Assembly (NCBI GenBank): GCA_937124965.1
Contig: CAKZLB010000013.1
Coordinates: 62,001 to 126,000, forward strand
Length of the DNA stretch: 64,000 bases
Direction: 5' to 3'
DNA from: an uncultured Bacteroidota bacterium
GTDB taxonomy: Bacteria > Bacteroidota > Bacteroidia > NS11-12g > UBA9320
The notes below the pieces were generated by a model. The model was not told where the DNA came from. It searched no databases and worked only from the letters and a program-made list of their open reading frames with translations. Of this stretch, positions 16,154 through 24,937 are shown one piece after another; positions within the stretch are counted from its first letter, which is position 1; every line of letters starts with the position of its first letter. A program made the translations under genes and the position numbers.

Positions 16154-18196
16154 ATGACTTTTGTACATCCGAATTTCCTATGGGCTCTCACCCTTCTCGC
16201 CATCCCCATTTTAATTCATTTATTTCATTTTAGAAGGTACAAAAAGGTTCTTTTTCCGAACGTAAAGTTTTTAAAAGACGTCAAAAAACAAACACAATCA
16301 GTTAAAAAAGTTAGAGACCTTTTAGTCCTTTTAGCTCGACTATTAGCCATTGCATTTTTAGTGTTTGCATTCGCACAACCTTACATTCCAATAGAAAATC
16401 AACAGGTTAATGGTGAGGATGAAGTTGTAGGTATTTATCTCGACAACTCGTTTAGCATGGAAAATGAGGGATCGGAAGGGCCACTGTTTGAAGAAGCAAA
16501 GAAAAAAGCACGGGAATTAGTAAACTCGTATAAAGCTACAGACCGATTTATCGTCAATAGTAATTCGACGACAAGTCTAACTCCTGTTAATCAAGAAGAT
16601 GCAATAACGTTAATCGACAACATTGATATCCAAAAAACATCTAAGTCGTTAGAAGACGCAATTCTTAGTGTGCATAAGGCAGTTTCAAATGTTAGTGCCA
16701 CTAAAAAGCATTTATACCTTTTATCCGATTTTCAGAAGTCGAATGATCTTGCATTTTCTGGTAGTTTGGATTCTAATACGCATCTAACTGCAATTCCACT
16801 AGTGGCCTCAGAGTCAAATAACTTAAGCATTGATTCAGCTTGGATTGAAAGCCCTGTCATTTTATTAAGTGAACCAATCGCTCTTAAAGTTTCCATTTCA
16901 AATCATGGTTCATCTCCAATAAATAGTGGAAGTATTAATTTAGATATCAACGGTGAGCGTAAAGCTGTAACTGGATTTGAACTTGATGGAGATTCGAAGT
17001 CAACATTTGAATTAGGTTTCACACTATCAAAAGGAGGTTGGCAAGAATTAAAGCTGAGTATTGAAGACAACCCAATAATTTTTGATGACACTTACTTTTT
17101 AAGTTTTAATGTTAAAAAACAATTGGAAGTACTTGTGGTCAATGGCGGTAACGAAAACCAATTTGTCAATAAACTTTTCGATGCCGATTCGTATTACAAA
17201 CTCAATAACCAAACTGCAGGTAATATCGACTTAAAAGCTTTAGAAACGGCAGATTTATTAGTACTCAATGAAGTCATTTCATTAAGTTCAGGAATTATAG
17301 TTGCAATTAACGAGTATGCAACGGGTGGTGGAAATGTGCTTATTATACCAAGTGACAATAAACCATCAGAAGAACTAAAATCACTAACGTCATCTTTAGG
17401 AATTCCTGCCTATGGAGCCAAAAATGATGTTAAAATCAATGTTGGAAAATTAGATCTACAACATCCATTGTTTGATAAGGTCTTCAAGGAAATTCCCAAA
17501 AATCCAAACTTCCCAACGATTTCCAAATACTTCCGATTAATCACAAACCAATCCAATTATTACCCGCTGATGCAGCTTGAGAATCAGGATGTATTCCTTT
17601 CTACTTCATCCATAGGTACTGGAAATGTATATCAACTGGCAGTGCCACTTAGTTCAGAATGGAGCAACTTTCAACAACATGCGTTGTTTGTGCCGTCTAT
17701 TTTAAAAATGGCTATGAATAGGTCCGTTGATTATCCTTTGCATTATACTATTTCAAACCAGAATATCTTTAAAGCGACGCCTGAGTCGAAAGGTATGCAG
17801 GGAGAGCTTTCACTAATTTCTGCCGAGTCAGAATGGATGCCTGTTGTAAATAACGCTGGGTCGTCTCCATATATTGATGCCGGATATGACAATTTAACTG
17901 CAGGCAATATTAAGCTTCAAACGAATGACAGCTTGCTTCAAATAATAGCATTTAATTTTGATCGATCTGAGTCATCAAATACTTATAGAACTAAAGACGA
18001 GTTGACTTCTTTTGTACCGAACATTACAATGGATGTAACTGATAATCCAGCTACATATGTCAAAGAAACAGTCACTCAGCATCGATTTGGAAAACAGTTT
18101 TGGAAGACATGCATTATTCTATCATTGATTTTCATAGCAATTGAAATACTTTTGTTGAGATTTTGGCCAACAACGGTCAGTCAGTCTAAAGGATAA
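16154..18196 (+). CDS. BatA-domain (aerotolerance-type) membrane protein
   Basis: This 680-residue protein has an N-terminal two-helix BatA domain (FVHPNFLWALTLLAIPILIHLFHF, then the basic RRYKKVLFPNVKFL, then VLLARLLAIAFLVFAFAQPYIP), which is diagnostic of the family. A von Willebrand-like region follows (VGIYLDNSFSMENEGSE, a partial DxSxS metal-ion site, residues about 95-110). After a long periplasmic or extracellular beta-rich part comes a final membrane helix (TCIILSLIFIAIEILLLRFW). Such proteins are typical of Bacteroidota; the role in stress tolerance is inherited from the family name and is not proven. It heads an apparent operon with the dihydroorotase-like gene (12-base gap) and a glycosyltransferase (10-base gap). 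Confidence 0.85.
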   Translation: MTFVHPNFLWALTLLAIPILIHLFHFRRYKKVLFPNVKFLKDVKKQTQSVKKVRDLLVLLARLLAIAFLVFAFAQPYIPIENQQVNGEDEVVGIYLDNSFSMENEGSEGPLFEEAKKKARELVNSYKATDRFIVNSNSTTSLTPVNQEDAITLIDNIDIQKTSKSLEDAILSVHKAVSNVSATKKHLYLLSDFQKSNDLAFSGSLDSNTHLTAIPLVASESNNLSIDSAWIESPVILLSEPIALKVSISNHGSSPINSGSINLDINGERKAVTGFELDGDSKSTFELGFTLSKGGWQELKLSIEDNPIIFDDTYFLSFNVKKQLEVLVVNGGNENQFVNKLFDADSYYKLNNQTAGNIDLKALETADLLVLNEVISLSSGIIVAINEYATGGGNVLIIPSDNKPSEELKSLTSSLGIPAYGAKNDVKINVGKLDLQHPLFDKVFKEIPKNPNFPTISKYFRLITNQSNYYPLMQLENQDVFLSTSSIGTGNVYQLAVPLSSEWSNFQQHALFVPSILKMAMNRSVDYPLHYTISNQNIFKATPESKGMQGELSLISAESEWMPVVNNAGSSPYIDAGYDNLTAGNIKLQTNDSLLQIIAFNFDRSESSNTYRTKDELTSFVPNITMDVTDNPATYVKETVTQHRFGKQFWKTCIILSLIFIAIEILLLRFWPTTVSQSKG

Positions 18197-18208
18197 AATT
18201 AGAAGAGC

Positions 18209-19486
18209 TTGTCTAACAACACGATACTAATTCAACGCGGGACTTTAATAGACCCATCCAGCGATTACAACCGCAAACGGGTAGATATTTTCATTTCCAA
18301 AGGAATCATTGAGACAATTTCTGTGAGCCCAATTACCAACAATGCAGATGTTACAATTGACGCGTTAGATACCTTTATCCTTCCTGGGATGTTTGATTTA
18401 CGTTGTCAGTTGAAAGATCCCGGATTAGAACATCAAGAAGATATCGTTTCTGGAGCAAAAGCCGCAGCATTCAGTGGGTTTACAGGTCTTGCTGTTTTAC
18501 CAACTACGGAACCGGTTGTACAATCGAAGTCACAAATAGAATACATCAAACAAATAGGAAAAACGGTTTTTGCTGATATTCATCCTATTGGTGCAGCTAC
18601 TGTAGATCTTCAATCCGAAGACATAACAGAAATGTTTGACATGCGACAAGCTGGCGCACTGGGTTTTTGTAATGGAGATTCTGGATATAAATCATCAGGA
18701 ACGTTAACTAGAGCATTATTGTATTCCAAAGAAATTGGTGGCCTAATTATGAGTCATCCTATCGACATGGATTTAGCTCAACATGCATCTGTAAACGAAA
18801 GTGCAACAACAATTCACACTGGATTGAAGCAACAACCAGATTTAGCTGAAACAAGTCAAATCAAAAAAGAAATTGACATAGCAGAATACACTGACGCTGC
18901 CATTCATTTTTCGCACATCTCATCAAGTAAATCTGTTCAGTTGATTCGTCAAGCAAAAGCAGAAGGTCTTAAAATTACTGCAGATGTTTCAATTTGGCAT
19001 ATAATTTACACAGATGCTGCAATCTTAGAGTACGACACCAATTACAAGGTTACTCCACCATTTAGGACAGAGTCCGATCGCAAAGCACTAATAGAAGGTT
19101 TGCTGGATGGAACAATCGACGCAATAGTTTCAGACCATAACCCTCAAAATATAGAAAACAAACTTGTTGAATTTGACTATGCGAGCTATGGAATTAACGG
19201 CCTTCAGACCTTTTTTTCGGCGTATACTCAATTCTTAAGCAATGATATTTCACTAGAGACATTGGTCGAAAAAACGTGTTTTGCACCACGTAAACTCTTA
19301 GGCTTGGTAAAAAATAAGATTACGGAGAAGGCTACTGCAAACCTTTGGGTTGCTGACAACAAATCGGAGTGGACGTTTGACAAATCGAATAACTTGTCTA
19401 AATCAGAAAACAATCCACTTTTCAATCAAAAACTGACAGGCAAGTGCGTCTTTTCTGTAAATGGAAAACAACATTTAACCTTTTAA
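18209..19486 (+). CDS. Dihydroorotase-like protein lacking the HxH metal site
   Basis: This 425-residue amidohydrolase-fold protein starts with TTG. It follows the dihydroorotase pattern: LPGMFDLRCQLKDPGLEHQED (about 60-80), TGLAVLPTTEPVVQSK, the HxxxxHxS-like SHPID and HFSHISSS regions, VTPPFRTESDR, IDAIVSDHNPQN with the late Asp, and YGINGLQTFF. In active dihydroorotases the segment after D-x is H-x-H, which binds two zincs; here it reads R-C-Q. The later His and Asp are retained. It is therefore probably a non-catalytic PyrC-prime-type subunit or has changed activity. It sits between a BatA-type gene and a glycosyltransferase, not in a pyrimidine operon. pyrB is not visible in the window. 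Confidence 0.75.
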   Translation: MSNNTILIQRGTLIDPSSDYNRKRVDIFISKGIIETISVSPITNNADVTIDALDTFILPGMFDLRCQLKDPGLEHQEDIVSGAKAAAFSGFTGLAVLPTTEPVVQSKSQIEYIKQIGKTVFADIHPIGAATVDLQSEDITEMFDMRQAGALGFCNGDSGYKSSGTLTRALLYSKEIGGLIMSHPIDMDLAQHASVNESATTIHTGLKQQPDLAETSQIKKEIDIAEYTDAAIHFSHISSSKSVQLIRQAKAEGLKITADVSIWHIIYTDAAILEYDTNYKVTPPFRTESDRKALIEGLLDGTIDAIVSDHNPQNIENKLVEFDYASYGINGLQTFFSAYTQFLSNDISLETLVEKTCFAPRKLLGLVKNKITEKATANLWVADNKSEWTFDKSNNLSKSENNPLFNQKLTGKCVFSVNGKQHLTF

Positions 19487-19496
19487 ACCACGATCA

Positions 19497-20450
19497 ATGA
19501 ACGATATTTCCATAGTCATCCCTTTATTTAACGAGGAAGAATCATTACCAGAGCTTACCTCATGGATTTCCAAGGTGATGGCCGAACACAGCTTTTCGTA
19601 TGAAATCTTGTTCATAGACGACGGAAGTTCTGATACGTCATGGCAGGTAGTTGAGACTCTTCAGGAGAAATATACGGAAGTAAAAGCAATTCGATTTCGA
19701 CGAAACTATGGCAAATCTGCCGCGCTTAACGAAGGATTTAAATATGCTCAGGGCTCTGTTGTAATTACAATGGATGCAGATTTACAAGATAGTCCTGAAG
19801 AAATTCCAGAACTTTATCGAATGATCACTGAAGATGGATTTGACATTGTATCTGGCTGGAAGAAAAAACGATACGACCCTATCTCAAAAACAATCCCCAC
19901 TAAACTGTATAATTTCGTTACGAGCAAAATGTCTGGCGTGCAACTAAACGACATGAACTGTGGTTTAAAAGCGTATAAAGTAGATGTTGTCAAAAACATT
20001 GAAGTATATGGTCAGATGCATCGATACATTCCTGTAATTGCAAAATGGGCAGGATTTTCTAAGATAGGTGAAAAAGTTGTTCAGCATCAGGCGCGGAAGT
20101 ATGGAACTACAAAATTTGGTTTATCTCGATTTATTTATGGCCCGTTAGATTTACTTTCCATCATGTTTGTCGGAAAATTTGGCAAGCGACCAATGCATGT
20201 TTTCGGTGCACTTGGAGGTTTATTTTTTCTAGGGGGATTTGTAATCGCTGCATATCTATCCATAGCGAAAGTAGTTTTCTTGGAATATGATATGACGGAA
20301 AGACCCTTGTTTTATTTGGGAATTCTATCCATGATTATCGGTGTTCAATTGTTTGTTGCTGGCTTTTTAGGCGAATTAATCAGTCGGTCTGGCAGAGAAA
20401 GAAATCAATATCAAATTCGAGATGTTTATCGGATTGAGCTGGAAGATTAA
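19497..20450 (+). CDS. Family 2 glycosyltransferase (DPM1/GtrB-like), membrane bound
   Basis: This 317-residue protein has a GT-A catalytic domain (ISIVIPLFNEEESLPEL at the start, LFIDDGSSDTSW, the YGKSAALNEGF loop and a D-x-D-type MDADLQDSPEE near residue 85). Two C-terminal membrane helices follow (FGALGGLFFLGGFVIAAYL and YLGILSMIIGVQLFVAGFLGELI). This arrangement fits polyprenyl-phosphate sugar transferases that load a sugar onto a lipid carrier at the cytoplasmic membrane. It is third in the operon beginning at 16154, separated from the previous gene by 10 bases. The sugar donor cannot be read from the sequence. Confidence 0.85.
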   Translation: MNDISIVIPLFNEEESLPELTSWISKVMAEHSFSYEILFIDDGSSDTSWQVVETLQEKYTEVKAIRFRRNYGKSAALNEGFKYAQGSVVITMDADLQDSPEEIPELYRMITEDGFDIVSGWKKKRYDPISKTIPTKLYNFVTSKMSGVQLNDMNCGLKAYKVDVVKNIEVYGQMHRYIPVIAKWAGFSKIGEKVVQHQARKYGTTKFGLSRFIYGPLDLLSIMFVGKFGKRPMHVFGALGGLFFLGGFVIAAYLSIAKVVFLEYDMTERPLFYLGILSMIIGVQLFVAGFLGELISRSGRERNQYQIRDVYRIELED

Positions 20451-20500
20451 TTTCAGCTAAAAAATTGTTCTTATACTTGCATAAATAAAATTTAATAAAA

Positions 20501-21091
20501 ATGTCTAAAACGTTACTTGTCGTTCTTGGAGTTGTTCTCCTACTTGGAGGCTGTTCTTTTTCTGGTTATAATAATATGCTAACCTCTGGAAACAAGGTTG
20601 ATCAAAAGTGGGCTGATGTTGAAACCGCTTATCAAGCCAGAGCAGATAAAGTTAAAGGTTTAGCAGCCATAGTAAAAAACGCAGCTGATTTTGAGAAGGA
20701 AACATTAACCGCAGTTGTTGAGGCGAGAGCAAAAGCCACAAGTGTCAATATTTCTGCCGACAATTTAACCCCAGAAACGATGGCACAATTTGAACAAGCT
20801 CAAGGTCAACTATCTGGTTCATTGAGCCGTCTATTAGTAACCATCGAAAAATATCCTGAATTAAAAGCAGTTCAAGGTTATCGTGATTTTCAACACCAAT
20901 ATGAAGGTATAGAAAACCGCATTGCTTCTGCAAGAGTAGATTACAATGAGGCTGCTACGCTTTACAATACATTAATCAAAAAATTACCGAATGGTTTCTA
21001 TAGCGGGTTATTAGGTTTCGATAAAAAACCACTTTTCAAATCAAATCCAGGTTCTGAAGACGCTCCTGATGTTGACGACTTGCTTAATTAG
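20501..21091 (+). CDS. lemA: LemA family lipoprotein
   Basis: This 196-residue protein has an N-terminal lipoprotein-like signal (VVLLLGGCSFSGYNN). The LemA hallmark follows: NNMLTSGNKVDQKWADVETAYQARADKV, a long helical domain (AAIVKNAADFEKETLTAVVEARAKAT), and VEKYPELKAVQGYRDFQHQYEGIENRIASARVDYNEAA, with final KLPNGFYSGLLGF. Function is unknown, but the gene is widely found beside TPM-domain genes, as here (4-base gap to the next gene). It begins 51 bases after the glycosyltransferase and has a degenerate -7-like TATACTTG at 20472-20479, so it may start a separate unit. Confidence 0.9.
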   Translation: MSKTLLVVLGVVLLLGGCSFSGYNNMLTSGNKVDQKWADVETAYQARADKVKGLAAIVKNAADFEKETLTAVVEARAKATSVNISADNLTPETMAQFEQAQGQLSGSLSRLLVTIEKYPELKAVQGYRDFQHQYEGIENRIASARVDYNEAATLYNTLIKKLPNGFYSGLLGFDKKPLFKSNPGSEDAPDVDDLLN

Positions 21092-21095
21092 ATAG

Positions 21096-21530
21096 ATGGC
21101 CTGGAAACCTTTTAGTTCGAAAATCGAGAAATCAATTCTCGATGCTATTAACGAAGCAGAAGAAACCTGTTCTGGAGAAATTCGTGTACACGTTGATGAA
21201 TATTGCAAAGGCGACCCAATGTACAAAGCCAAAAATCTTTTTTTCCATTTAGGCATGGAAGCTACTGAATTAAAAAATGGTGTTTTAATTTATGTGGCAA
21301 TAGGTGATAAAAAGTTTAGCATTATTGGAGACACTGGCATTAACGAAAAAGTTCCTAGCGACTTTTGGGACAGCACCAAAGACATGATGCTTAAACACTT
21401 TAAGGATGGAGACATTGATGCTGGAATAGTAACAGGAATTAAAAACGCTGGAGAGCAACTTAAAAAATACTTCCCGGCAGATGACACCAAAGGCAACGAA
21501 TTATCTAATGACATTAGCTATGGTTCGTAG
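21096..21530 (+). CDS. TPM-domain protein, cytoplasmic-type short form
   Basis: This 144-residue protein consists of one TPM domain: KIEKSILDAINEAEETCSGEIRVHVD, then YVAIGDKKFSIIGDTGINEKVPSDFWD, and the final GIVTGIKNAGEQLKKYFP. It has no signal peptide or membrane helix, unlike its neighbour. TPM domains have been linked to phosphatase activity and photosystem repair in other phyla, which does not transfer safely to this protein. It follows lemA at 4 bases and overlaps the next TPM gene by 11 bases, so translation of the three is probably coupled. Confidence 0.8.
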   Translation: MAWKPFSSKIEKSILDAINEAEETCSGEIRVHVDEYCKGDPMYKAKNLFFHLGMEATELKNGVLIYVAIGDKKFSIIGDTGINEKVPSDFWDSTKDMMLKHFKDGDIDAGIVTGIKNAGEQLKKYFPADDTKGNELSNDISYGS

Positions 21531-22254
21531 ATTTTTATTTGTCATTCTTGCATTTTCTAGTGTTGCGTTATTCGCTAAAGACGTGCCGAAGCCAAATAAA
21601 GGCGAATGCGTTTACGTCCAAGATTTTGCAGAAGTTTTATCTACTGATCAGGTTCACCGATTATGTGAAAAGCTTCGAAACTATGACGACACAACAAGCA
21701 ATCAGATTGCAATTTATCTTGACGAGAGTTTAGAGGGCGAAGATGTTTTCACCTACTCTAACAAGGTTGCAAAAGCTTGGGGGGTTGGCGGTGATGAGAA
21801 CAATAATGGTATTCTAATCTATGCTGCGATGAAAGAGCGCAAGCTTTTCATTCAAGTTGGTCGTGGCTTGGAGCATCGAATAACGGATGCCTTGGCTGGT
21901 CAAGTAGTGGATTACGTTCTTAAACCTAATTTCAAACAAGTAGGATATTATCAGGGATTAAATGAAGCAGTTGACAACCTGATTTTATACGCAGCAGGAG
22001 AATACAAAGGAACTGGCAAATCTCCCAACAATGGTTTTCCAGCATGGGTGATTGTCGTGCTTATTATCATCGTTCTAATTATCATTTCAAACTTTGGCAA
22101 CACCAATGGCAAAACGTATCACAACAATCGTGGTGGTGGTTGGATAATTGGTGGCGGTGGAGGTGGCTTTACAGGCGGCGGTGGCTCAAGTGGAGGCTTC
22201 GGTGGCTTCGGCGGTGGTAGCTTTGGCGGTGGTGGCGCAGGTGGAAGCTGGTAG
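21520..22254 (+). CDS. TPM-domain membrane protein with glycine-rich tail (YgcG-like)
   Basis: The protein has 244 residues from ATG 21520, which overlaps the end of the previous gene; an earlier in-frame start at 21481 would extend the signal peptide unnaturally. A signal peptide (RRFLFVILAFSSVALFA) precedes a TPM domain (VYVQDFAEVLSTDQVHRL, IYLDESLEGEDVFTYSNKVAKAWGVGGDENNNGILIYAAM, GRGLEHRITDALAGQVV). A membrane helix (WVIVVLIIIVLIIISNF) and a tail almost wholly Gly and Ser, ending GGGGAGGSW, follow. The tail type is common to this family and may interact with itself. It forms a lemA-TPM-TPM unit with the two genes upstream. Confidence 0.88.
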   Translation: MVRRFLFVILAFSSVALFAKDVPKPNKGECVYVQDFAEVLSTDQVHRLCEKLRNYDDTTSNQIAIYLDESLEGEDVFTYSNKVAKAWGVGGDENNNGILIYAAMKERKLFIQVGRGLEHRITDALAGQVVDYVLKPNFKQVGYYQGLNEAVDNLILYAAGEYKGTGKSPNNGFPAWVIVVLIIIVLIIISNFGNTNGKTYHNNRGGGWIIGGGGGGFTGGGGSSGGFGGFGGGSFGGGGAGGSW

Positions 22255-22522
22255 GTTATTTAATTGATATTTACAAATCTTATGATTTGTGAACAATAGG
22301 TAAAGGCCTTGACGTTTATTTCTAATTACGCCTAAACGTAAACTCAGTTTTATATTTCCTGGAACATTAATTTTAGTTCCTACATTCATATTTGATTCTA
22401 ACAACGTGTTTCAAACCGTATGACCGAGTTAGAATAAAACTAATACTTTAAAATTGGTCGACTCGCGTTAAGATATACTCTTAAGCTGTTTTTCTCCTCC
22501 ACCACTCGGTATTTAGATTTGT

Positions 22523-22966
22523 TCAGTGGCTTATAGCCATTATTGCAGCCAGTTTTTCTCTGTATTTTCCTTCAATTACTCTTCCAAATTCTGCTTTGTC
22601 TGTTCTTAATAATTGCATTCCATCGTCATCAACAATAGTTGGATGTGCTTCTCTTAAATGTTTATCACTCCAAATACCTAACTCTAAAATTACTGGTGTT
22701 AAATCTAACGCTTTATCCGTCAGGTGGTAGTAAATCGACTTTTTATTGTTGGGTAGTTTAGACTTTGTAACCAGCCCATATTCTTCCAGTTGTTTCAGTT
22801 TACTGGAAAGAATATTGGTTGCAATAGCTTCATCACTTTCTGTAAAATCCTTGAAAGTTTCTTTGTTTTCTAATAGCATTTGCTTGATGATTACTAACAT
22901 CCATTTATCACCCAAAACATCAAGAGCGGAAGTAAATGGGCAATTACATCTATACTTTGTTTCCAT
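22523..22966 (-). CDS. HxlR family winged-helix transcriptional regulator
   Basis: This 147-residue protein has the HxlR hallmark near the N-terminus (CNCPFTSALDVLGDKWMLVIIKQMLL), then the recognition region FKDFTESDEAIATNILSSKLKQLEEYGLVTKS and the wing SIYYHLTDKALDLTPVILELGIWSDKHL. The cysteines of CNC lie where redox- or aldehyde-sensing HxlR members have a reactive cysteine, so sensing is possible but not shown. It is divergent from the SnoaL-like lipoproteins. The shared region at 22989-23090 contains repeated ACTTG/CAAGT-like operators lying on both promoters, which points to local autoregulation and control of the divergent genes. Confidence 0.9.
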   Translation of the reverse strand: METKYRCNCPFTSALDVLGDKWMLVIIKQMLLENKETFKDFTESDEAIATNILSSKLKQLEEYGLVTKSKLPNNKKSIYYHLTDKALDLTPVILELGIWSDKHLREAHPTIVDDDGMQLLRTDKAEFGRVIEGKYREKLAAIMAISH

Positions 22967-22988
22967 TGGCTGTTACTTTTTTCTTTTA

Positions 22989-23090
22989 CAAAGATAGTAA
23001 AGTTTGATTTTTTACTTGCAAAATGAAATTAATCCAAATATTACTTGCAAAATAAAAGTGTTATTGTACTTTTGCTTGCATAATACAAGT
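22989..23090. promoter_or_regulatory. Divergent promoters with HxlR-type operator repeats
   Basis: Two identical 13-base direct repeats TTACTTGCAAAAT lie at 23012-23024 and 23041-23053, and an inverted repeat CTTGCATAATACAAG at 23075-23089. The rightward promoter is TTG 23045-23047, 19 bases, then TACTTTTG 23067-23074. The leftward promoter is TTTG 23022-23019, 22 bases, then TATCTTTG 22996-22989 on the minus strand. Each 13-base repeat therefore carries the -33 element of one promoter. The inverted repeat sits just downstream of the right -7 element. A bound HxlR dimer would be expected to block both directions. Confidence 0.75.
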
Positions 23091-23108
23091 AATAACGTTT
23101 TATAAAAA

Positions 23109-24005
23109 ATGAAATCAATGAAAAAGGTAAAGACCGTATTTGTGTTAGCAGGCATTCTTGCTTCCTGTGACACAACAAAAAAAAATTCAACAAGTGAGAA
23201 TAAACAAACAGAACAAAAAACAATGAACAACAAAGAAATCGTAGGTACTTTCTTAGCTGCCGTAGCCAAACAAGACTCAGAAACTATGCGAAAATTTGCA
23301 AATTCCAATTACATTCAACACAACCCAGTTGTGCCAACTGGTTTAGAACCTTTTATTGGTTTATTACCAGTTTTAAAAGAACACGGAACGTATGCCGAAA
23401 ACGTGAGAATGTTTCAAGATGACGATTATGTATTTATGCACAACATTTGGAAAAATGCAAAACCATTTGGTGCAGATGAAATGGTAGCTTTTGATATAAT
23501 CCGTGTCGATGAAAACGGAAAAGTAGCAGAGCATTGGGACGCAATGACCGTTTTAGAGAAAGAATCAGCAAGCGGCAGAAGTCAAACCGATGGACCAACA
23601 ACTGTTGAGGATTTAGACAAAATCGAAGCAAATAAAGCCTTGGCAGTTGCCCTTATTGAAGATGTACTAATGGGTAAAAATCCAGAGAAGATTGCCGAAT
23701 ACATCAGTTCAGAACAATACGATCAGCACAACCCACAAATTAAAGATGGTTTGACTGGTATAGTGGAAGCTGTCGAGTATCTAACCTCACAAAAAAATAT
23801 GTTCATATATACCAAAATCCATAAAGTGTTGGGTGAAGGCAATTTCGTCCTTACCGTAAGCGAAGGTGAATGGAATGGTGGCAAGAAACACGTTTTTTAT
23901 GACTTGTTCAGAATGAAAGATGGCAAAATCATAGAACATTGGGATGTGATTCAAGAAATACCTACTGAAGGTTTGGCACATGAAAATGGCATGTTCGGAT
24001 TTTAG
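23109..24005 (+). CDS. Lipoprotein with two SnoaL-like (NTF2-fold) domains
   Basis: This 298-residue protein has a lipoprotein signal (LAGILASCDTT) and a Lys/Asn/Ser-rich linker, then two related SnoaL-like cone domains at about 38-165 and 175-298. Both contain Q-H-N-P followed by G-L and an EH-W-D segment (AEHWDAMT, IEHWDVIQ) that lines the pocket in this fold. Its neighbour at 24041 is a close paralog (35-base gap), so four domain copies lie in tandem. The enzymatic role is unknown; the family includes polyketide cyclases, and many lipoproteins of this type are merely binding proteins. It is divergent from hxlR and probably under its control. An ATG three codons later is an alternative start. 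Confidence 0.8.
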   Translation: MKSMKKVKTVFVLAGILASCDTTKKNSTSENKQTEQKTMNNKEIVGTFLAAVAKQDSETMRKFANSNYIQHNPVVPTGLEPFIGLLPVLKEHGTYAENVRMFQDDDYVFMHNIWKNAKPFGADEMVAFDIIRVDENGKVAEHWDAMTVLEKESASGRSQTDGPTTVEDLDKIEANKALAVALIEDVLMGKNPEKIAEYISSEQYDQHNPQIKDGLTGIVEAVEYLTSQKNMFIYTKIHKVLGEGNFVLTVSEGEWNGGKKHVFYDLFRMKDGKIIEHWDVIQEIPTEGLAHENGMFGF

Positions 24006-24040
24006 TTCAATTTATTTTAACTCTTAAATATTTACAAACA

Positions 24041-24922
24041 ATGAATAATTTATTTCAAAAATCTATTTTAGTTCTAGGCGTATTGTTAACTCTTGCTGCA
24101 TGCAATGAAGATGATGATCCAACGATAACATCGACAGAACCCACTCAAAAAGAAAAAGTAGCCCAGTTTTTGAAAGCGGTTAATGAACGTGACGTAGCTA
24201 CATTAGAAGACTTAGTAAATGAGGATTACATCCAACATAATCCATCTATTCCTACGGGTAGAGAGCCTTTTGTAGGTTTGTTAACAACAGTCTTGGAACA
24301 AAGTGGTACTCAAGTTCAAAATATCAGAATGCTGGAAGATGGTAAATTCATTGCCATGCATAACCTCTGGACCAATGCCTCCCCTTTTGGTGCTGATACC
24401 GTTGTTACTTTTGACGTATTACGATTTGACGATAATGGAAAAATCGTAGAGCATTGGGATGCCATTCAACCATGGGAAAGTAACACAGTCAACGGAAATA
24501 CAATGATTGACGGTGGTACAACCATTGCTGATTTGGATAAAACCCAAACGAACAAAAGTATAGCTACATCAATCATTCAGGATGTATTGATGGGACAAAA
24601 CCCAAATAACATAACCAATTATATTGCCGAAGATTACATCCAACACAACCCACAAATTGACAATGGTTTACAAGGGATTCAGGATGCCGTTGCTTACCTA
24701 ACTTCTATAAACAATATGTTTCAATACAATACTATTCACAAAGTGGTTGGTGAAGGAAACTTTGTCCTTACCGTAAGCGAAGGAACATGGAATGGTACTT
24801 CAAATGCATTCTATGATTTATTCAGAATAGAAAATGGCAAAGCTGTAGAGCATTGGGACGTCATCCAACCAGTGCCTAACGAAGGTTTGGCGAATGAAAA
24901 CGGAATGTTTGGAGGATTTTAA
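24041..24922 (+). CDS. Second SnoaL-like lipoprotein, tandem paralog
   Basis: This 293-residue protein has lipobox LAAC and then an acidic DDD linker. Domain order and motifs mirror the previous gene: DYIQHNPSIPTGREPFVGLL and VEHWDAIQPW in the first half, DYIQHNPQIDNGLQGI, VGEGNFVLTVSEGTWNG and VEHWDVIQPVP in the second. The QHNP in each half of both proteins suggests an old internal duplication followed by a more recent gene duplication. It follows its paralog at 35 bases in what looks like one transcription unit, and an SDR gene remnant follows it. Its substrate is unknown; co-localisation with HxlR and SDR genes suggests metabolism of small electrophiles or aromatic compounds (inference). 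Confidence 0.8.
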   Translation: MNNLFQKSILVLGVLLTLAACNEDDDPTITSTEPTQKEKVAQFLKAVNERDVATLEDLVNEDYIQHNPSIPTGREPFVGLLTTVLEQSGTQVQNIRMLEDGKFIAMHNLWTNASPFGADTVVTFDVLRFDDNGKIVEHWDAIQPWESNTVNGNTMIDGGTTIADLDKTQTNKSIATSIIQDVLMGQNPNNITNYIAEDYIQHNPQIDNGLQGIQDAVAYLTSINNMFQYNTIHKVVGEGNFVLTVSEGTWNGTSNAFYDLFRIENGKAVEHWDVIQPVPNEGLANENGMFGGF

Positions 24923-24937
24923 TTTAACTTAGGAATT

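Noticed and set aside
22186-22404. Minus-strand frame of 72 codons resembling a barrel fragment (NVGTKINVPGNIKLSLRLGV)
   Set aside because: It overlaps the end of the TPM gene, lacks a proper start and a signal peptide, and the resemblance to a beta-barrel strand pair is too weak to call even a pseudogene.
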